The position numbers and the translations under genes are program-made. A DNA stretch of 64,000 bases from Jaapia argillacea MUCL 33604. Lineage: Eukaryota; Basidiomycota; Agaricomycetes; Jaapiales; Jaapiaceae. The stretch spans positions 438,876 through 502,875 of the forward strand of contig KL197723.1 of assembly GCA_000697665.1 (NCBI GenBank). Direction: 5' to 3'. Every line of letters begins with the position of its first letter. Position 1 is the first letter of the stretch. Shown piece by piece: positions 24,743 through 37,084 of the stretch. The notes under the pieces were generated by a model. The model had not been told where the DNA came from and ran no database searches. It saw nothing but the letters and a program-made list of their open reading frames with translations.

Positions 24743-24990
24743 ACGTCAACAAGCCAAAATCGCTAACAATGTCCAAATCACATGGCAACATCAGGTCCAC
24801 GGAAACCACCACTGTGGCGCCAATTTATCTTCGAGGGATAACATCCCATTCCTCAACCCTTCCTCCATATCCTCTCAACCAAAAGTGTCTCCAGCAAGAC
24901 CTTATCCTGGCGCGCACTCCAGGGTGAATGTTCCCAAACGCGTTTTCTTGTCGACAGCAACTCGGATACGTTTCATCAAGTGAGACCACT
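24743..24990 (-). pseudogene. TPR gene relic, 3' end
   Basis: This segment matches the last exon of the TPR gene at 42578-45008 (42530-42775 in that copy): 'tcaacccttcctccatatcc', 'agcaagaccttatcctg' and 'caactcggatacg' are shared. Only the 3' end is present and the frame is not kept. In both places the TPR 3' end abuts sequence of the secreted-protein block, so one event probably joined them before duplication. Confidence 0.65.
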
Positions 24991-25009
24991 TGTGCCATGT
25001 TCGCGTTCT

Positions 25010-25310
25010 GGTCATGGAACTTTCTACCTCTACGACAAATGTAACTGCTTGGCCCTCAAATTCCCCATCTATCAAGGTGGCTCTCCTCAGTTGTCGTCTC
25101 TTTCCATCCCCGCCCGGCGCCGGCTTAGACTAAGTTAGACGTCAGCTTGGAAACTGGTCCTTTCGTTCCCCTTGCGGCGGTTACCAACCTGTGCCTCGCT
25201 GGCATCTGGCAACTCATGACATCAGATCAGCTTGTTGCTCTGATAGAGGCGATGGCCGCGGGGAGTTCACAGTCCATCAGCCGCCGTCTGTGATAGATTC
25301 CGGGTGTGCA
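25010..25310 (+). pseudogene. F-box/LRR gene relic, middle part
   Basis: The sequence follows 45825-46060 of the intact F-box/LRR gene: tgg-aactttctacctctacg, then the stretch coding 'FPIYQGGSPQLSSLSIP' and 'LETGPFVPLAAVTNL'. It is broken by small insertions and cut on both sides. It lies next to the stop of DUF6533 copy D, in the usual convergent arrangement. Confidence 0.65.
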
Positions 25311-25321
25311 AGGTGGATCAA

Positions 25322-27146
25322 TCATACAACCCCCTCGCGTGATTCATACTCAATCCCGCCGAGCCCGTTATCGTCGTGTCTACCGCGAGCCAAGTTTTCG
25401 GTAGGATCAGCACCTGAAGACACGACTCCCCGTTGAACTCCATCCACTGGCACTAACTCCTTCAGCTGGAAGGCGATCTCCTGCGTGTTTACACACTCCT
25501 CGTGTCGATACGATACTTCTCGGATATTGAGCATGAGCCGGCACCCAAGCGTGCAGGTTGCTGTGATATTCAAGTAGCTTAAGATCTCAGTCCAGATCAT
25601 CTGTTGATGTGGACAGAGAGTCAGGTCCTCGTTACTCGAAGAGAGTTGGAAACGGTGACGGGATGTATCTGGGAACGCACGGGAACAGTGAACCAGCCGA
25701 TGACCATCACGCTGTAAATCGAGAACATACTGAAAACCGTGGGATGAGCCAGATCGAGAACAAAGGAAATCAGAAAGACGAACATCAAGAAATATATGAT
25801 ATTATCCCTAAGTAGAACCTCAATGGCACCATTCCTTGTCTAAGGATGATTCAGCTGTAGCAAATGCATCACCGTCTTATAGAGGGCGAAGAAAAACAAG
25901 ATTCCTTCAAAGGTCATAATTGAGATCCCCGCCACAACTGCTTCTGCTGACTTCTGGGTGGTTGCACAGGCCGTCCAATTAGCGAACTTAACCGAGACGA
26001 CTAACGAGGAGGGTACAATCAGCAAGTCAAAATCGTCAGGGGGGCGTGCAAGGTAACTGATACCTGGAATACAGTCGTGCAAAACAAAAAAAGCCGATAC
26101 AATCGCAACTTGAACGATAAAACATGTGAAGGTGAAAGCGAGGACCCGTTTCTCGCGGTTATACATTGCGTAGACTCGAAACTGCAGGATAACTTTGGGG
26201 TGGAGGTCAAAACACGAGGTGAGATTCGTAGGGATTGCCCTCGAACGGAGAGTTCGTGCACACCTTGCACAACCCAGACTGGTATTGCAGTAGCCCATAT
26301 CTGCAGGAGAAGACGGCTACGACCTGAAACATGAGTTCAGCAATTTTGCCAGCGGAGAAGTTGTGCGCTAACATCTGTGCAACAAATGTAGGTGGAAGAT
26401 TATCCAGTGTAGATGACTGATTTTCCACTCATGACTGACAATAGTGGGACCACGCCAAACGTGAGCAGATGAATGAACGATAAGACGAGAACTCACGCTA
26501 TCCGTGTTTGCCTCAGTAATGGTAACTGGACAATTTAGTCAATCAGGCGGATCGGTTGGACATGAGTCAGGCATACGGATCAAAAGGATGCTACCCAGAG
26601 GGAAAGGGCATAGGCATAAAATTGATCATCGGTTGCAAATGGGAGACTTACATGATGAAACAATCGCCGCAGTATCGAGTCTGCACCAGGATCAACAGTT
26701 GTTCACGGTGGGGAGGAAATTACTTGTACCAGGAAGTAGAAGATTTTTGCAATGATTCCCGGACGTTTCTGCCAAATTACACTTCAACGATCAATAACTC
26801 AAAGGAAAATGATAGCATACCCAGATAAGTTCGACCTAACCCGTTAGGCATCAGCCCTTCTCAGTTGAGTCCCAGAGAAAAGAAGAACGTCGTTACTGAC
26901 CTCCTGGTCAAAGAGAATCACTGTCCAAGAGACGTTGGACTTCCAGCAGTTCGGGGAGGCAAAAGTGAGGTGAATGCTCACGGTGATCGTAAATAGTGGC
27001 AACGGCTGCCGAAACTGGCGTGCGCAAAGATAGTCGTGACTCGTGAGGCTAGTGTAACTTTCCAATGTTTCTGCACTGAACTCACGTTGGAAAAGGTGGA
27101 GAAGCTGCAAGTTCTGAACGAAGATAATGGGATCAAAGTCTTGCAT
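25322..27146 (-). pseudogene. DUF6533-type membrane protein, copy D (decayed)
   Basis: The exon plan of the family is recognisable from the ATG at 27144-27146 to a stop at 25322. The early exons (MQDFDPIIFVQNLQLLHLFQ, ILFDQE, VELIW, KRPGIIAKIFYFL, TRYCGDCFI) are sound. Two lesions are visible. The codon for the conserved Trp in HPWTRN is TAG (25840-25842), which would cut the protein within the fifth or sixth membrane span. The donor after the first inferred 2-nt exon has changed from GTGAGT to ATGAGT. There is also a short deletion near 26330, in the stretch that I read as an intron in the other copies. The C-terminal region remains readable (CRLMLNIREVSYRHEECVNTQE), so decay is recent. It groups with copies B, E, F and G. 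Confidence 0.8.
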
Positions 27147-27311
27147 ATGAGAAGAAACACCCAAGGTTAGGAATGGTCCAGCTAGAACGAGGAGGTCAAG
27201 CGGATAACTCTATCACCAAGCCAGTGCGACATGACGGCCATGAGCATGAAGATACTTATGATGGCTTTGAAAGCGGCTGTATTAAGCGGGGTTAATTGAC
27301 TGACGAAAAGC

Positions 27312-28010
27312 TACTCTGGACTCGTTTGTCAGGTTAGGTTGGATGCCGACACCGTCAGGTCCGCGGGGACCCAATTCAGCCAGCGTGGGTTTGCAGTGAG
27401 CCCGACAAGAGCTAGGAAATGACGGAGGTCGTTTCGACCCATCAGCGGATGCGTATTCCCGCTACCTTGGTAGCGGGTTTACACTGAGGTATCCTGTCAA
27501 CTTTCCTATCATTCCTGCAATCCAATTGATTCGATTTAGGGCCGGCATCTGAGTTTCGGCCTTTTCCTTCTGTCTTGGTTTCGCCCTCGTCCACCGATTT
27601 TCTCCAAGTTACATCCCTTGCCTGACTTCTCCACTATAGTGCTGCTTTCACTGTATATTTCTTACCACGGTGTTCTTAGATCCGTTTACTTCTGCACTTC
27701 TGGGCCTCGTGATTTATGTCCATGGAGGCTTGTGTCATCCCATACCTTTGAGTGACTCGTAGCAGTCCTCGGAGATTCTCGCGTCCCAAATCAAGTCTCC
27801 GGGACCATAGCCACGACTTCTCACTCCCGCTGTGGTCTCTCTGATTACCGTATTCATCTCATGTATTGGTTCAACCTAATACTTAGACTGTGCTGCATTG
27901 TGTTGTAATAAATTTGATAAATCTGCTGGCTGTCAATAGTTTGTGTCAATCCGTGTGCGCCTCCCTCCGAGTCTCTCGTCGGAAGGTAGCGGGCTGTGCC
28001 GCGCATGCGG
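27312..28010. mobile_element. Possible solo LTR (Ty3/Gypsy-like), fossil
   Basis: About 700 bases without coding capacity interrupt the otherwise shared flank of copy D and the next F-box relic. The inserted stretch includes TGTCAGGTTAGG near 27329, which could be an LTR start. No clear end or target-site duplication was found, so the class is uncertain. It looks like an old, coding-free remnant. Confidence 0.25.
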
Positions 28011-28500
28011 CCTTGGGCCTTATTCAATCAGGAGATCCATCCAAACGATTGCGTCTCAGCACAAGTTTCCAGCTCTTGAGTCACTTGCCATGAAGCATTT
28101 CGATGAAGAAGTGCTTACTGTCGCCACATACGGCCGCCCGGGTTTGCCAGCGGCCCGGGTTCGAAGCACTTGTTAAGGTTGATGAAGCTTTACGTCTCGA
28201 CGGATTCAATCGCGACAAATAATGCATTTCTAGCCCATCGTGGAGATCCACTTCTAGAAGACTCTACAGTAGTATCTGACCATTGCTCTATCCCTTGCAT
28301 GGTCGCTCCTTGGCTCCGTAAGACTGTCTAGTGACTGCCCGGAACCACTAAACGAATTTTTGATAGTCTGTATCCAACACAATATATCATCTGGAGCCTC
28401 AGTGCGTGGTCCGTGGTCAGTCACATCAGCTTCAGAACGGTTCTGATGCTATGGAGATGGTACTGTGAATGGACACACGGCACGAGGATCATAGTGTGGT
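28011..28500 (+). pseudogene. F-box/LRR gene relic, C-terminal third
   Basis: It matches 46215-46660 of the intact gene: 'cgattgcgtctcagc', 'aagtttccagctcttgagtc', then the equivalents of the last LRR-like part and 'atggagatggtac'. Several frame breaks and stops are present. The following 28500-28860 is the F-box 3' flank, and then comes the spacer to DUF6533 copy E. Confidence 0.65.
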
Positions 28501-29129
28501 TTCAGATGCAACAACAGGCTCCTAGTTCGGGGATGGCGACGAGGTAGAATCGTTCTTGTATAGATGGCTATGCTCTTTGGGGAACCGTTGTACAAGTGAG
28601 AATCAGGCCGGCAGGCCAGCGGCAGGAGTCTCGCTGCTGAGTCTCCTTGAGTGTTAGAGGTGTCTCGATGTCGGCAGTCCATTGAAGTCGACTGCCTCCA
28701 AGCCAGATGGTCGTTGGGGAGGATTGTAGCTTTTAGGACTAGTAGGGATGTGTGAGTGACCAGCTTAATGGTTAGGGTGCAAAGATATCATGCGAAGGTG
28801 GCCATGGAGTTTGATTAGAATATCAGGCGACTGCATACTGGGTGCCTCGGTAACTAGCATTCAGGCTTCGGAGGGGATACCACCGTCATCTACCATCATC
28901 TTTCTTGCAGCCGCACCAGCCGCACCATAGTCAACGTCACGCCATCTTGGTGAACCAGGACAAAGTGGTATTGATACCCATTCGTGAGCAGATTCGGGTT
29001 TATCAAGCCGTTCATTCGATTAATTTTCGTAACTTGTCGTTGCAAGGTGAAAAAGTCCATAAAGCGACGCTTCACAATAAAACACGCTCTCAGTCCCTGA
29101 CACACTCGAGGGTGTGCATGGTTGATCCA

Positions 29130-30931
29130 CTATGCTACAACCTGGCGTGATTCTTCCTCAATCGCCTGGTCCCCACTATCGTCGCGTCTACCAGGAGCCA
29201 AGTTGTTGGCAGGATCAACGCCTGAAGATACGACTCCTTGTTGGAGTCCATCCACCAACTCCCTCAACTGGAAGTCGATCTCCTGCGTGTTTACACACTC
29301 CTCGTGTCGATATGATACCTCTCGGATATTGAGAATGAGCCGACACCCAAGCGTGCAGGTTGCCATGATATTTAAGCTGCTGAGGATCTCCATCCAAATG
29401 ACCTGTCGACGTGGACGGAGGGTTAGGTCCTTGGTTCTCAAGGAGAATAGGAGAGTGGTGACGGAGCAACGCACTGGGAAAGTGTTCCAGGCAATTGCCA
29501 TCAGGCAGTAAATCGAGAATATACTGAAAACTGTGTCGTGAGCCAGATCAACGACAACAAAGGAAATCGGAGACGAACACCAAGAAATATAGGATATTAT
29601 CCCTCAGTAGAACCTCGGTGGCACCACTCCTTGTCCAAGGATGATTCAACCGTAGCAAATGGATCACCGTCTTATAGACGGCGAAAAAGAACAAGATTCC
29701 TTCAAAGGCTATCGTTGCGAGCCACGTCCCGGCTGCATTCGTCGGCATCTGGGTAGCCGCGCATACTGTCCAAGGACCGAACTGAAGGGAGATGACTAAC
29801 GGGGAGGGCTAGATTAGAAGGTCAAAATCAACGAAGGAGTGTAAAAGGCAACTGATACCTAGGACGTATTCGTACAAACCGAAAATATACAACGTAATTC
29901 CAATTTGAATTATAAAACACGTGAAGGTGAAGGCGAGAACCCATTTCGCGCGGTTGTACATCGCATAGACTCGAAACTGCATGATAACTTTGGGAGTGAA
30001 GATCAAAACACGAGATGAGTTCGTAGGAATAACCCTCGAAGGGCGATTCGATGCTTGCCTTGCACGACCCAAGCCAGTATTGCGGTTGCCCACATTTGCA
30101 GCATAATACGGCTATGGCCTGAAACAGGAGAGTTCAGCGATCTTGTCCATGGAGGGCATATGTTTACCAACATCTGTGCGACCAACGTAGGTGGGAGATT
30201 GTATGGTGTCAACAAATGATTCTTTACTCACGACTGACAGCGGGGGCACGCCAAAAATGAGCGCACAAATGAAGGATAAGTCGAGAAACTCACGTCATCC
30301 GTGTTTGCCTTAATGAAGGGAACTAGGGAATCGAAAATCAATAGGGTGGGTCGGATAGACATGAAGATGAACGCACGGATCGTGATGGTGCTGTACGAGG
30401 AGGGGGAGATCGACATGACATCAATCATCTGTGGTGAAGGGGCGACTTACATGATGAGGCAATCGCCACAGTATCGAGTCTGCGCCAGGATCAACAGCGG
30501 CCTACGATGGGGTGTAAATTACTTGTACCAGCGAGAAGTATATTTTCGCAATGATTCCCGGACGTTTCTGCCAAATTACGGATCAGTAATCGATAACTCA
30601 AAGGAAATCAAATAACATACCCAAATAAGTTCGACCTAACCCATTGGACATCAATCATTATCAGCTAAGTCTCAGGCGAAAGATAATGTCGTTGCCGACC
30701 TCTTGGTCAAAGAGAATCACTGGCCAAACAAGGTTGGGCTACCAGTAATTCGGAGAGAGACAGGTGTGGCGAATGCTCACAATGATCGTATATATTTGCA
30801 ACGGCTACTGAAACTGGAAGGTGGTTGTGAGGTGTTGAGTGTACTTTCTACATTCTCCCTCCAAATTCACGTTGGACAAGGCGGATAATACGGAGGTTTT
30901 GAATCAAGCTGGCGGGATCAAAGTCTTGCAT
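29130..30931 (-). CDS. DUF6533-type multi-pass membrane protein, copy E
   Basis: The ATG is at 30929-30931 (MQDFDPASLIQNLRIIRLVQ) and the stop at 29130. All 15 exons keep phase: ILFDQE, VELIW, KRPGIIAKIYFSL, TRYCGDCLI, the 14-nt exon, LPFIKANTDD, inferred 2-nt exons 30232-30233 and 30172-30173 giving Ser-Cys, HSRIMLQMWATAILAWVVQ, VIMQFRVYAMYNRAKWVLAF, FEGILFFFAVYKTVIHLLRL, TEVLLRDNILYF and GCRLILNIREVSYRHEECVNTQE. The donor after AWVVQ is GCAAGC, so this is a GC-AG intron; the matching site in copies B, F and G is a GT donor. The tail ends ESRQVVA. No frame break was found. Integral membrane protein of about 320 residues, function unknown. Confidence 0.8.
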
Positions 30932-33793
30932 GTGAGATGAAATTGCCAAGGATGGGAATGGTCCAGGGGAGGTCAAGCGAGTAGCGTTGGTCACCGAGCC
31001 TGCGAGATTGGATTCGACGGCAGGCGCAAGGATAGTTCACATCACTGGCGGCCGCCAGCACGAAAATATGAGCGGCTTTGACGATGGAGGTAATAGGCGG
31101 GGTTAATTGATTGACGAAAGCTCGTCGCCATTGACGCCGCTAGTACCTAGCAAATTGAATAAGAGAAACTCAAGGTACGATGCACTAGCCCCAAATTACA
31201 TAAATCTTCTCACCCTTATACGATAAATCTTGGTGTAAGCTCGACAGGGGAGTACAGAACGAATCGAAGTCAGATCACAGGATAATCCTCGGACTCAGGG
31301 CAGAGTACACTCAACGCAATGTAATGGCCATGTGGCACAGTTATCGATGATCATGCTCCTCCTCTGTAAAACAATCACGGTCGACGCAAACGAGTTTCTC
31401 GCAATACGCTGTCGAAAGATGAAACCATCATCAACCGAGTCAGAAATTGACGAACTACGAAAGTTTACTACCTTACCAATAGTCTGATAAGATGTGATTT
31501 GAGGTGGCGCGAGAATTGCCGAGGGTAGCGCAGTGGCGTTTTAGTAGCTCGAGGTTTTTCCGAAAGTCTGTAGACGTTTATTGACCCTGTGGGGGTTCAG
31601 TTGAATTGGGCAAGAACAATGGAGTATCCAGTGGGAGTTAAAAGGGGGAAGTCAAAGTGATGCTGCTCTGGAATTCGGACCGTTTAGAATGGCAGGCGGA
31701 CGAAAGAGAAAGTGGTGTGAGTGATGCTACATAGAAATCAGATGTTTGATGTCATTGCGGAAGGGATGAGAACGTATACCTCTATACTCCCTGTATCTAC
31801 CCCCGCTGATGGTCAGTCAATGAAAAAATGGGTCATAGGAGGGGAGAACCTCTCCGTCAATTCCTCCGTTAACCCCATACAGTATCTTTCTGTTATGTGG
31901 TTGAGGTCGTCACGTAAAAGTCATCCTGGCCGATAATCAGGGGGTGTGGTGAATCGGAGGGATTGTCAAATCGTCAGTACTGTTTTACGTCGGCGTGAAG
32001 GAGAATGAGGAAAGGACCGGTGTCCTTCAAGTTGAATTAAATTTGGTGACCTGGATGAATATTGTCGAGTCTCTGGTTCCTTTCCTTCAGCCTGGGTCGG
32101 ACTCCAGGAGTCATCATCACGATATTTCGGATACTAAGCACTCTGAATGTTTGAGCGACAAGTGGGAATTGAGAGACGAGAGTCATCGTCAAGTCAGAAA
32201 GATGTGGGTCCTCAACGGAACGCGTCAGCCGACCTCAAGTTGAGTGTGAGGCAGCTGGGATGTGACATCATGCGTTCACAGGTCACTTGCACAGGAAAGA
32301 AGTGACTGATACCACGACCACCACCCATTGTACCACCGTACTCGTCAAGTCTCGGGGCCACAATCTTTCGTGCCAAAATCCCTGCCGCTGACTGGCTTGG
32401 GCGCCTAACAGCGAAACCTCCTAAACCGGTGGGTGTACCATCGAAGACCATTTAACCTTGGTTTTTTCCACCAACCGTGCAGTCTTACAGTATTCTTGAG
32501 TGCGAAGCTGATGTGAATACGCTGGGATGATTCTCTAGAGGACCTAAAGGACTACAGTGAGTCCCTATCTATCTAGAGCTTGAATACACCCACGACCATT
32601 GAACGAGAGTCGTATGTTATCTGAACTTCGAACATTGGTCGCTCTTCTTGGGCAGCTTCGTGGTCCCTCCAAGCCTGGAGTTTTCCTCTTCCCCAACGCT
32701 CCATCGGGCCCATCCATCTCACTTACGCGATCAAGGCTTACGCCTTCTCTTAAGTTCCGAGAAACATATGGTTTTCCAGCTTTTGATATACTTGCTCGGG
32801 CTCGATTGATTGGATGGTGCTTGTCCTGGTCTTCGGACGCAGACAACTCTCCATAGCAGCTGGTGGTGGCGGAGGGAAACATTTGGAAATGGGACACGCC
32901 TGTACGGTGTCCTAATATTGTCAGTAGCTGTCCTTTAGTGAGCGGAATATGACGCCATCTATCTGGATCCTGTATATCCCATATCGGATTTGATGTCCTG
33001 CGGTCTCGTAACTCCATCGCCCAAGTTAGTGCGTGTATCCGTTCGTGTTACCCACAGAAATGCGACACACAATGGGAAACAGATGGGCAGCCCATCAGGA
33101 CTGCGACGCGTTTCGGACTCTGACTGCCAGTGATCAGATGCAAGATCAGGCTTTTCGTTGTTCGGGGAAGGCGACGGGGTAGAATCGGTGATGGCGTCGA
33201 TGGCTATGCTTTTTAGAGATCCTTTGTACAAGTGAGAATGAGGCGGGCGGGCCAGCGGCAGGAGCCTCGCTGCCGAATCTCCTGGAGTGTTAGAGGTGTC
33301 TCGATGTCGGCAGTCTCTTGACGTCGACTCCCCCCAAACCAGATCGTCGAATTTGCAGAGGATTGTAACTTTTAGTACTAGTCGGGATGATTGGGTGACC
33401 ATCCAATGGTTAGGGTGCAAAGATATCATATGAAAGTGGCCGTGGGGTTTGATTAGAATATCAGGCGACTGCGTACTGCATGCCTCGGTAGCTAGCGTTC
33501 GGTAAACACAGGGCTTCGGAGGTATCACCACTCGACATCATAGCAAGTACCGTCATCTTTCGTGCAGTGGCACCAGGACCATAGTCAATGTCACGCCGTC
33601 TTGGTGAACCACGACAAAGTGGAATTGATACCCATTCGTGAGCAGATTAGGGACTATTAAGCCGTTCATTCGATTAATCGTCACATTTTCGCGTAACCAA
33701 GTTATCGTTACAAGCCAGCTCCATAAAGTGATGCCTCACAATAAATCACACACTTCGTCCCTGGCACACTCGAGGCTGTGCGCGGCGGATCCA
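30932..33793. other. Promoter of copy E and duplicated blocks
   Basis: The upstream region of copy E is very similar to that of copy B. About 31560-32280 is the repeat also found at 17340 and 37440. About 32290-33540 is a member of the four-copy block, with the minus-strand frame 32565-33017 (MELRDRRTSNPIWD...) and the F-box 3' flank near 33290-33460. No intact gene is supported. Confidence 0.5.
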
Positions 33794-35604
33794 CTATGCC
33801 ACTTCCTGGCGTGACACTTCCTTGATCGCCTGGTCCCCACTATCGTCGCGTCTACCAGGAGCCAAGCTGTCGGCAGGATCAACGCCTGAAGACACGACTC
33901 CTCGTTGAGCTCCATTCACCAACTCCGCCAACTGGAAGTCGATCTCCTGCGTGTTTACACACTCCTCGTGTCGGTATGATACCTCTCGGATATTGAGAAG
34001 GAGCCGACACCCAAGCATGCAGGTTGCCGTGATATTCAAGCTGCAGAGGATCTGGATCCAAATGACCTGCCAGTGCAGATGGAGGGTTAGGCCCTTGGTT
34101 CTCGAGGAGAACGGTAGAGTGGTGAGGGAGGAACGCACGGGGAAAGTGAACCATGCAATGGCCGTCAGGCAGTACATAGAGAATATACTGAAAACTGTCT
34201 CGTAAGCCAGATTAACGACAAAAAAGGAAATCGGAGAGACGAACACCAAGAAATATAGGATATTATCCCTCAATAGAACCTCAGCGGCACCACTCCTTGT
34301 CCAAGGATGATTCAACCGTAGCAAATGGATCACCGTCTTATAGAGGGCGAAGAAGAACAAGATTCCTTCAAAGACTATCGTTGCGAGCCACGTCCCAGCT
34401 GCATGCGCCGGCATCTGGGTAGGCACACATACTGTCCAGGGGCCGAACTTAAGGGAAAGGACTAACGGGGAGGGCTAAGTTAGAAAGTCAAAATCAACGA
34501 AGGAGTGTAAAAGGTGACTGATACCTGGGACATAATTATACAAAGTAAAGAGATACGATATGATTGCGATTTGAGTTATAAAAAATGTGAAGGTGAAGGC
34601 GAGGACCCATTTCGCGCGGTTGTACATCGCATAGACTCGGAACTGCATGAGAACTTGAGAGTGAAGGTGAAAACACAAGATGAGTTTCTAGGAATAGTCC
34701 TCGAAGGGCGGGTTCATGCTTACCTTCCACGGCCCAAACCAGGATTGCGGTAGCCCACATTTCCAGCATAATATGGCTATGGCCTGAAACATGAGAGTTC
34801 AGCGGTCTTGTCAATGGAGGGGATATGTTTACCAACATCTGTGCGACCAACGTAGGTGGGAGATTATATGGTGTAAACAATGATTCTTCACTCACGACTG
34901 ACAGCGGAGGCACGCCAAAGATGAGTGGACAAATGAAGAATAAGACGAGAAACTCACGTCATCCGTGTTTGCCTTGGTGAAGAGAACTAGGGAATTGAAA
35001 ATCAATGGGGTGGGGTCGGATATACATGAAAATGATCGTACGGATCGTGTTGGTGCTGTATGAGGAGGGGGAGATTGACATGACCTCGATCATCTATGGT
35101 GGAGGGGCGACTTACATGATGAGGCAATCGCCACAGTATCGAGTCTGTGCCAGGATCAACAGGGGGCCACGAAGGGATGGGAATCACTTGTACCAGTAAG
35201 AAGTAAATCTTCGCAATGATTCCTGGACGTTTCTGCCAAATTCCGGTTCAGCAGTCGACAACCCAAAGGAAATCAAACAACATACCCAAATAAGTTCGAC
35301 CTAACCCATTGGACCCCAATCGTTATCAGCTAAGTTCTGAGGGAAAGATGACGTTGTTGCCGACCTCTTGGTCAAAGAGAATCACTGGCCAAACAAAGTT
35401 GGGCTGCCAGTAATTCGGAGAGGGACAGCTGTGGCAAATACTCACAATGATCGTAAATATTTGCAACGGTTGCGGAAACTGGTGTACACGAAGGTGGTTG
35501 TGAGGTGTCGAGTGTACTTTCTGCATTTTCCCTGTAAACTCACGTTGGACGAGGCGGAGAATATGTAAGTTTTGAATCAAGCCGGCGGGGTCGAAGTCTT
35601 GCAT
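33794..35604 (-). CDS. DUF6533-type multi-pass membrane protein, copy F
   Basis: The ATG is at 35602-35604 (MQDFDPAGLIQNLHILRLVQ) and the TAG at 33794-33796. Exons and phases are as in copy G: ILFDQE, VELIW, KRPGIIAKIYFLL, TRYCGDCLI, 14-nt exon (TNTI-like), LFTKANTDD, two inferred 2-nt exons giving Ser-Cys, HSHIMLEMWATAILVWAVE, VLMQFRVYAMYNRAKWVLAF, FEGILFFFALYKTVIHLLRL, AEVLLRDNILYF and the C-terminal GCRLLLNIREVSYRHEECVNTQE. The Gln of LQMW/VVQ is Glu twice here (LEMW, AVE). No break was found. It is an integral membrane protein ending EVSRQEVA. Copies F and G are among the closest pairs in the array. Confidence 0.82.
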
Positions 35605-35966
35605 GTGAAATGAAATTGCCAAGGAGGGGAATGGTTCAGGGGAGGTCAAGCAAATAGCGTTGGCAGCCGAGCCTGCGAGATTGGATTCGACAGTAAGTGT
35701 GAGGATGGTTCACATCAATGGCGGCCGCGAATACGAAGATATGAAGCTTTGACGATGGAGGTATGCAATGGGCGGGGTCAATCGATTGACGAAAGCTCAT
35801 ATAGCTATTGGATGACTTCCCGTAAGAGACTGCAACTCCTCCACGATTTCTAAACCATTGGCACCGAGTCACAGTCTGATATGCAAGGTCACATAAGGAA
35901 AGGCACAGGGAAAAGAAGTTGATTGTCGTCTAAGCGAGGTATCATTAGTACCCAGCAGATTGAATA

Positions 35967-37084
35967 GTAGAGCGGAATGAATAGTAGCAGCCGTCACCCG
36001 CCATGAGCACTCCGTCGAGTCAAATGTCGATGGGTACCTCGGGCACTGGTCCCTTGGTGAACAGGATGGCTTCATGGATTGATTCTAGAAGGATAATTCT
36101 ATCCAGAAACCCCAGTTTCTGCTGGAAACCCGGGTTAAGTGAGAAACCTCCAACTCAACGAAAGCTGAGGAAACTCAGGGAGGGTTGCTGATCCCGGAGT
36201 CCAGCGATTTCAGGCCCGAAGGTGCCTAGTTCTAGCCGAGGAAGACTGATGCCGGGATTAGCCGAGAAGCGCCAAAGTCGAACGTCGGTTGGCGCAGCGA
36301 CGACATAGTCCCGCTCGTCGTTGTGGACTACGTCAAAAATCAAAAACAAATTAAATAAATTTGTATAGTTAGTGATAAAGTGATATATCATTGCAGTTTT
36401 TTGGAATGCTGCTTCCAATTTCTTGGCTTTCGGTAAACCTGCCGCCGCCGCCGTCTCCAACGACGAGCGCGACTATGTCGCCGCCGCACCAACCGACGTT
36501 CGCATAGTTGCTAACAGGGTGTACACACTTTGGCGCTTCTCGGCTAATCCCGGCATCAGTCTTCCTCGGCTAGAATTAGGCAACTTCGGGCCTGAAATCG
36601 CTGGACTCAGGGATCAGCAAACCTTCCTGAGCTTCCTCAGCTTTCGTTGACCCGGAGGTTTCTCGCTTAACCCAGGTTTCCAGCAGAAACTGGGGTTTCT
36701 AGATAGAATTATCCATTCTAGAACCAGAACTGTACCGCCGCCGAAAACAGATTTCCTGTCACGATTTGTCACTCAGCTGTCGTTTCTCGGCAATCTCAAG
36801 GTACTCATTGAACGTTTCCTCGGGCTCAGTTGCTTTGCCTATTCAAGGATCCCTAAGGCACTAGGTGGCACCAAATTTTGGCTGCAATCGTTCGACTTTG
36901 GCCAAATTGATGGGTCAAGATGTGAGAGTGCTCACCACCACCCATTCTATACTTTAGAGATACTCCCTACCTCTGGTTGCCTGTTTCTTGTTCGTCACAT
37001 CTCCATACCCCACGGTTGCTAACTCCGAAGCAATTTCAGGTGTGACGGTCCGAACCCCCGCTGCTACCATTCATTCCGCTACAG
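35967..37084. mobile_element. Non-autonomous TIR element (outer), interrupted by a second element
   Basis: The stretch interrupts a sequence that is continuous in the flanks of copies B and G ('gattgaataaggaaactc'-like). It starts GTAGAGCGGAATGAAT and ends with the inverted form of CTGTAGCGGAATGAAT; 21 of the terminal 25 bases pair. TA flanks both ends (35965-35966 and 37085-37086), in keeping with a TA target-site duplication. Without the nested insert it would be about 485 bp and has no coding frame. Tc1/mariner-like ancestry is suggested by the TA only. Confidence 0.55.
36091..36714. mobile_element. Foldback MITE with long inverted repeats (MULE-like)
   Basis: The two arms, about 36091-36330 and 36455-36714, are inverted copies of each other over roughly 240 bp and start GGATAATTCTATC. 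A perfect 9-bp direct repeat ATTCTAGAA flanks the element at 36082-36090 and 36715-36723, the duplication length typical of Mutator-like elements. The right arm has about 22 extra bases. The centre is AT-rich and noncoding. The open frames through the arms are by-products of the repeat. Confidence 0.75.

Noticed and set aside
36155-36650. Two similar open frames (36155-36460 minus, 36423-36650 plus)
   Set aside because: They come from the inverted arms of the foldback element; the likeness is the repeat itself, not a gene pair.
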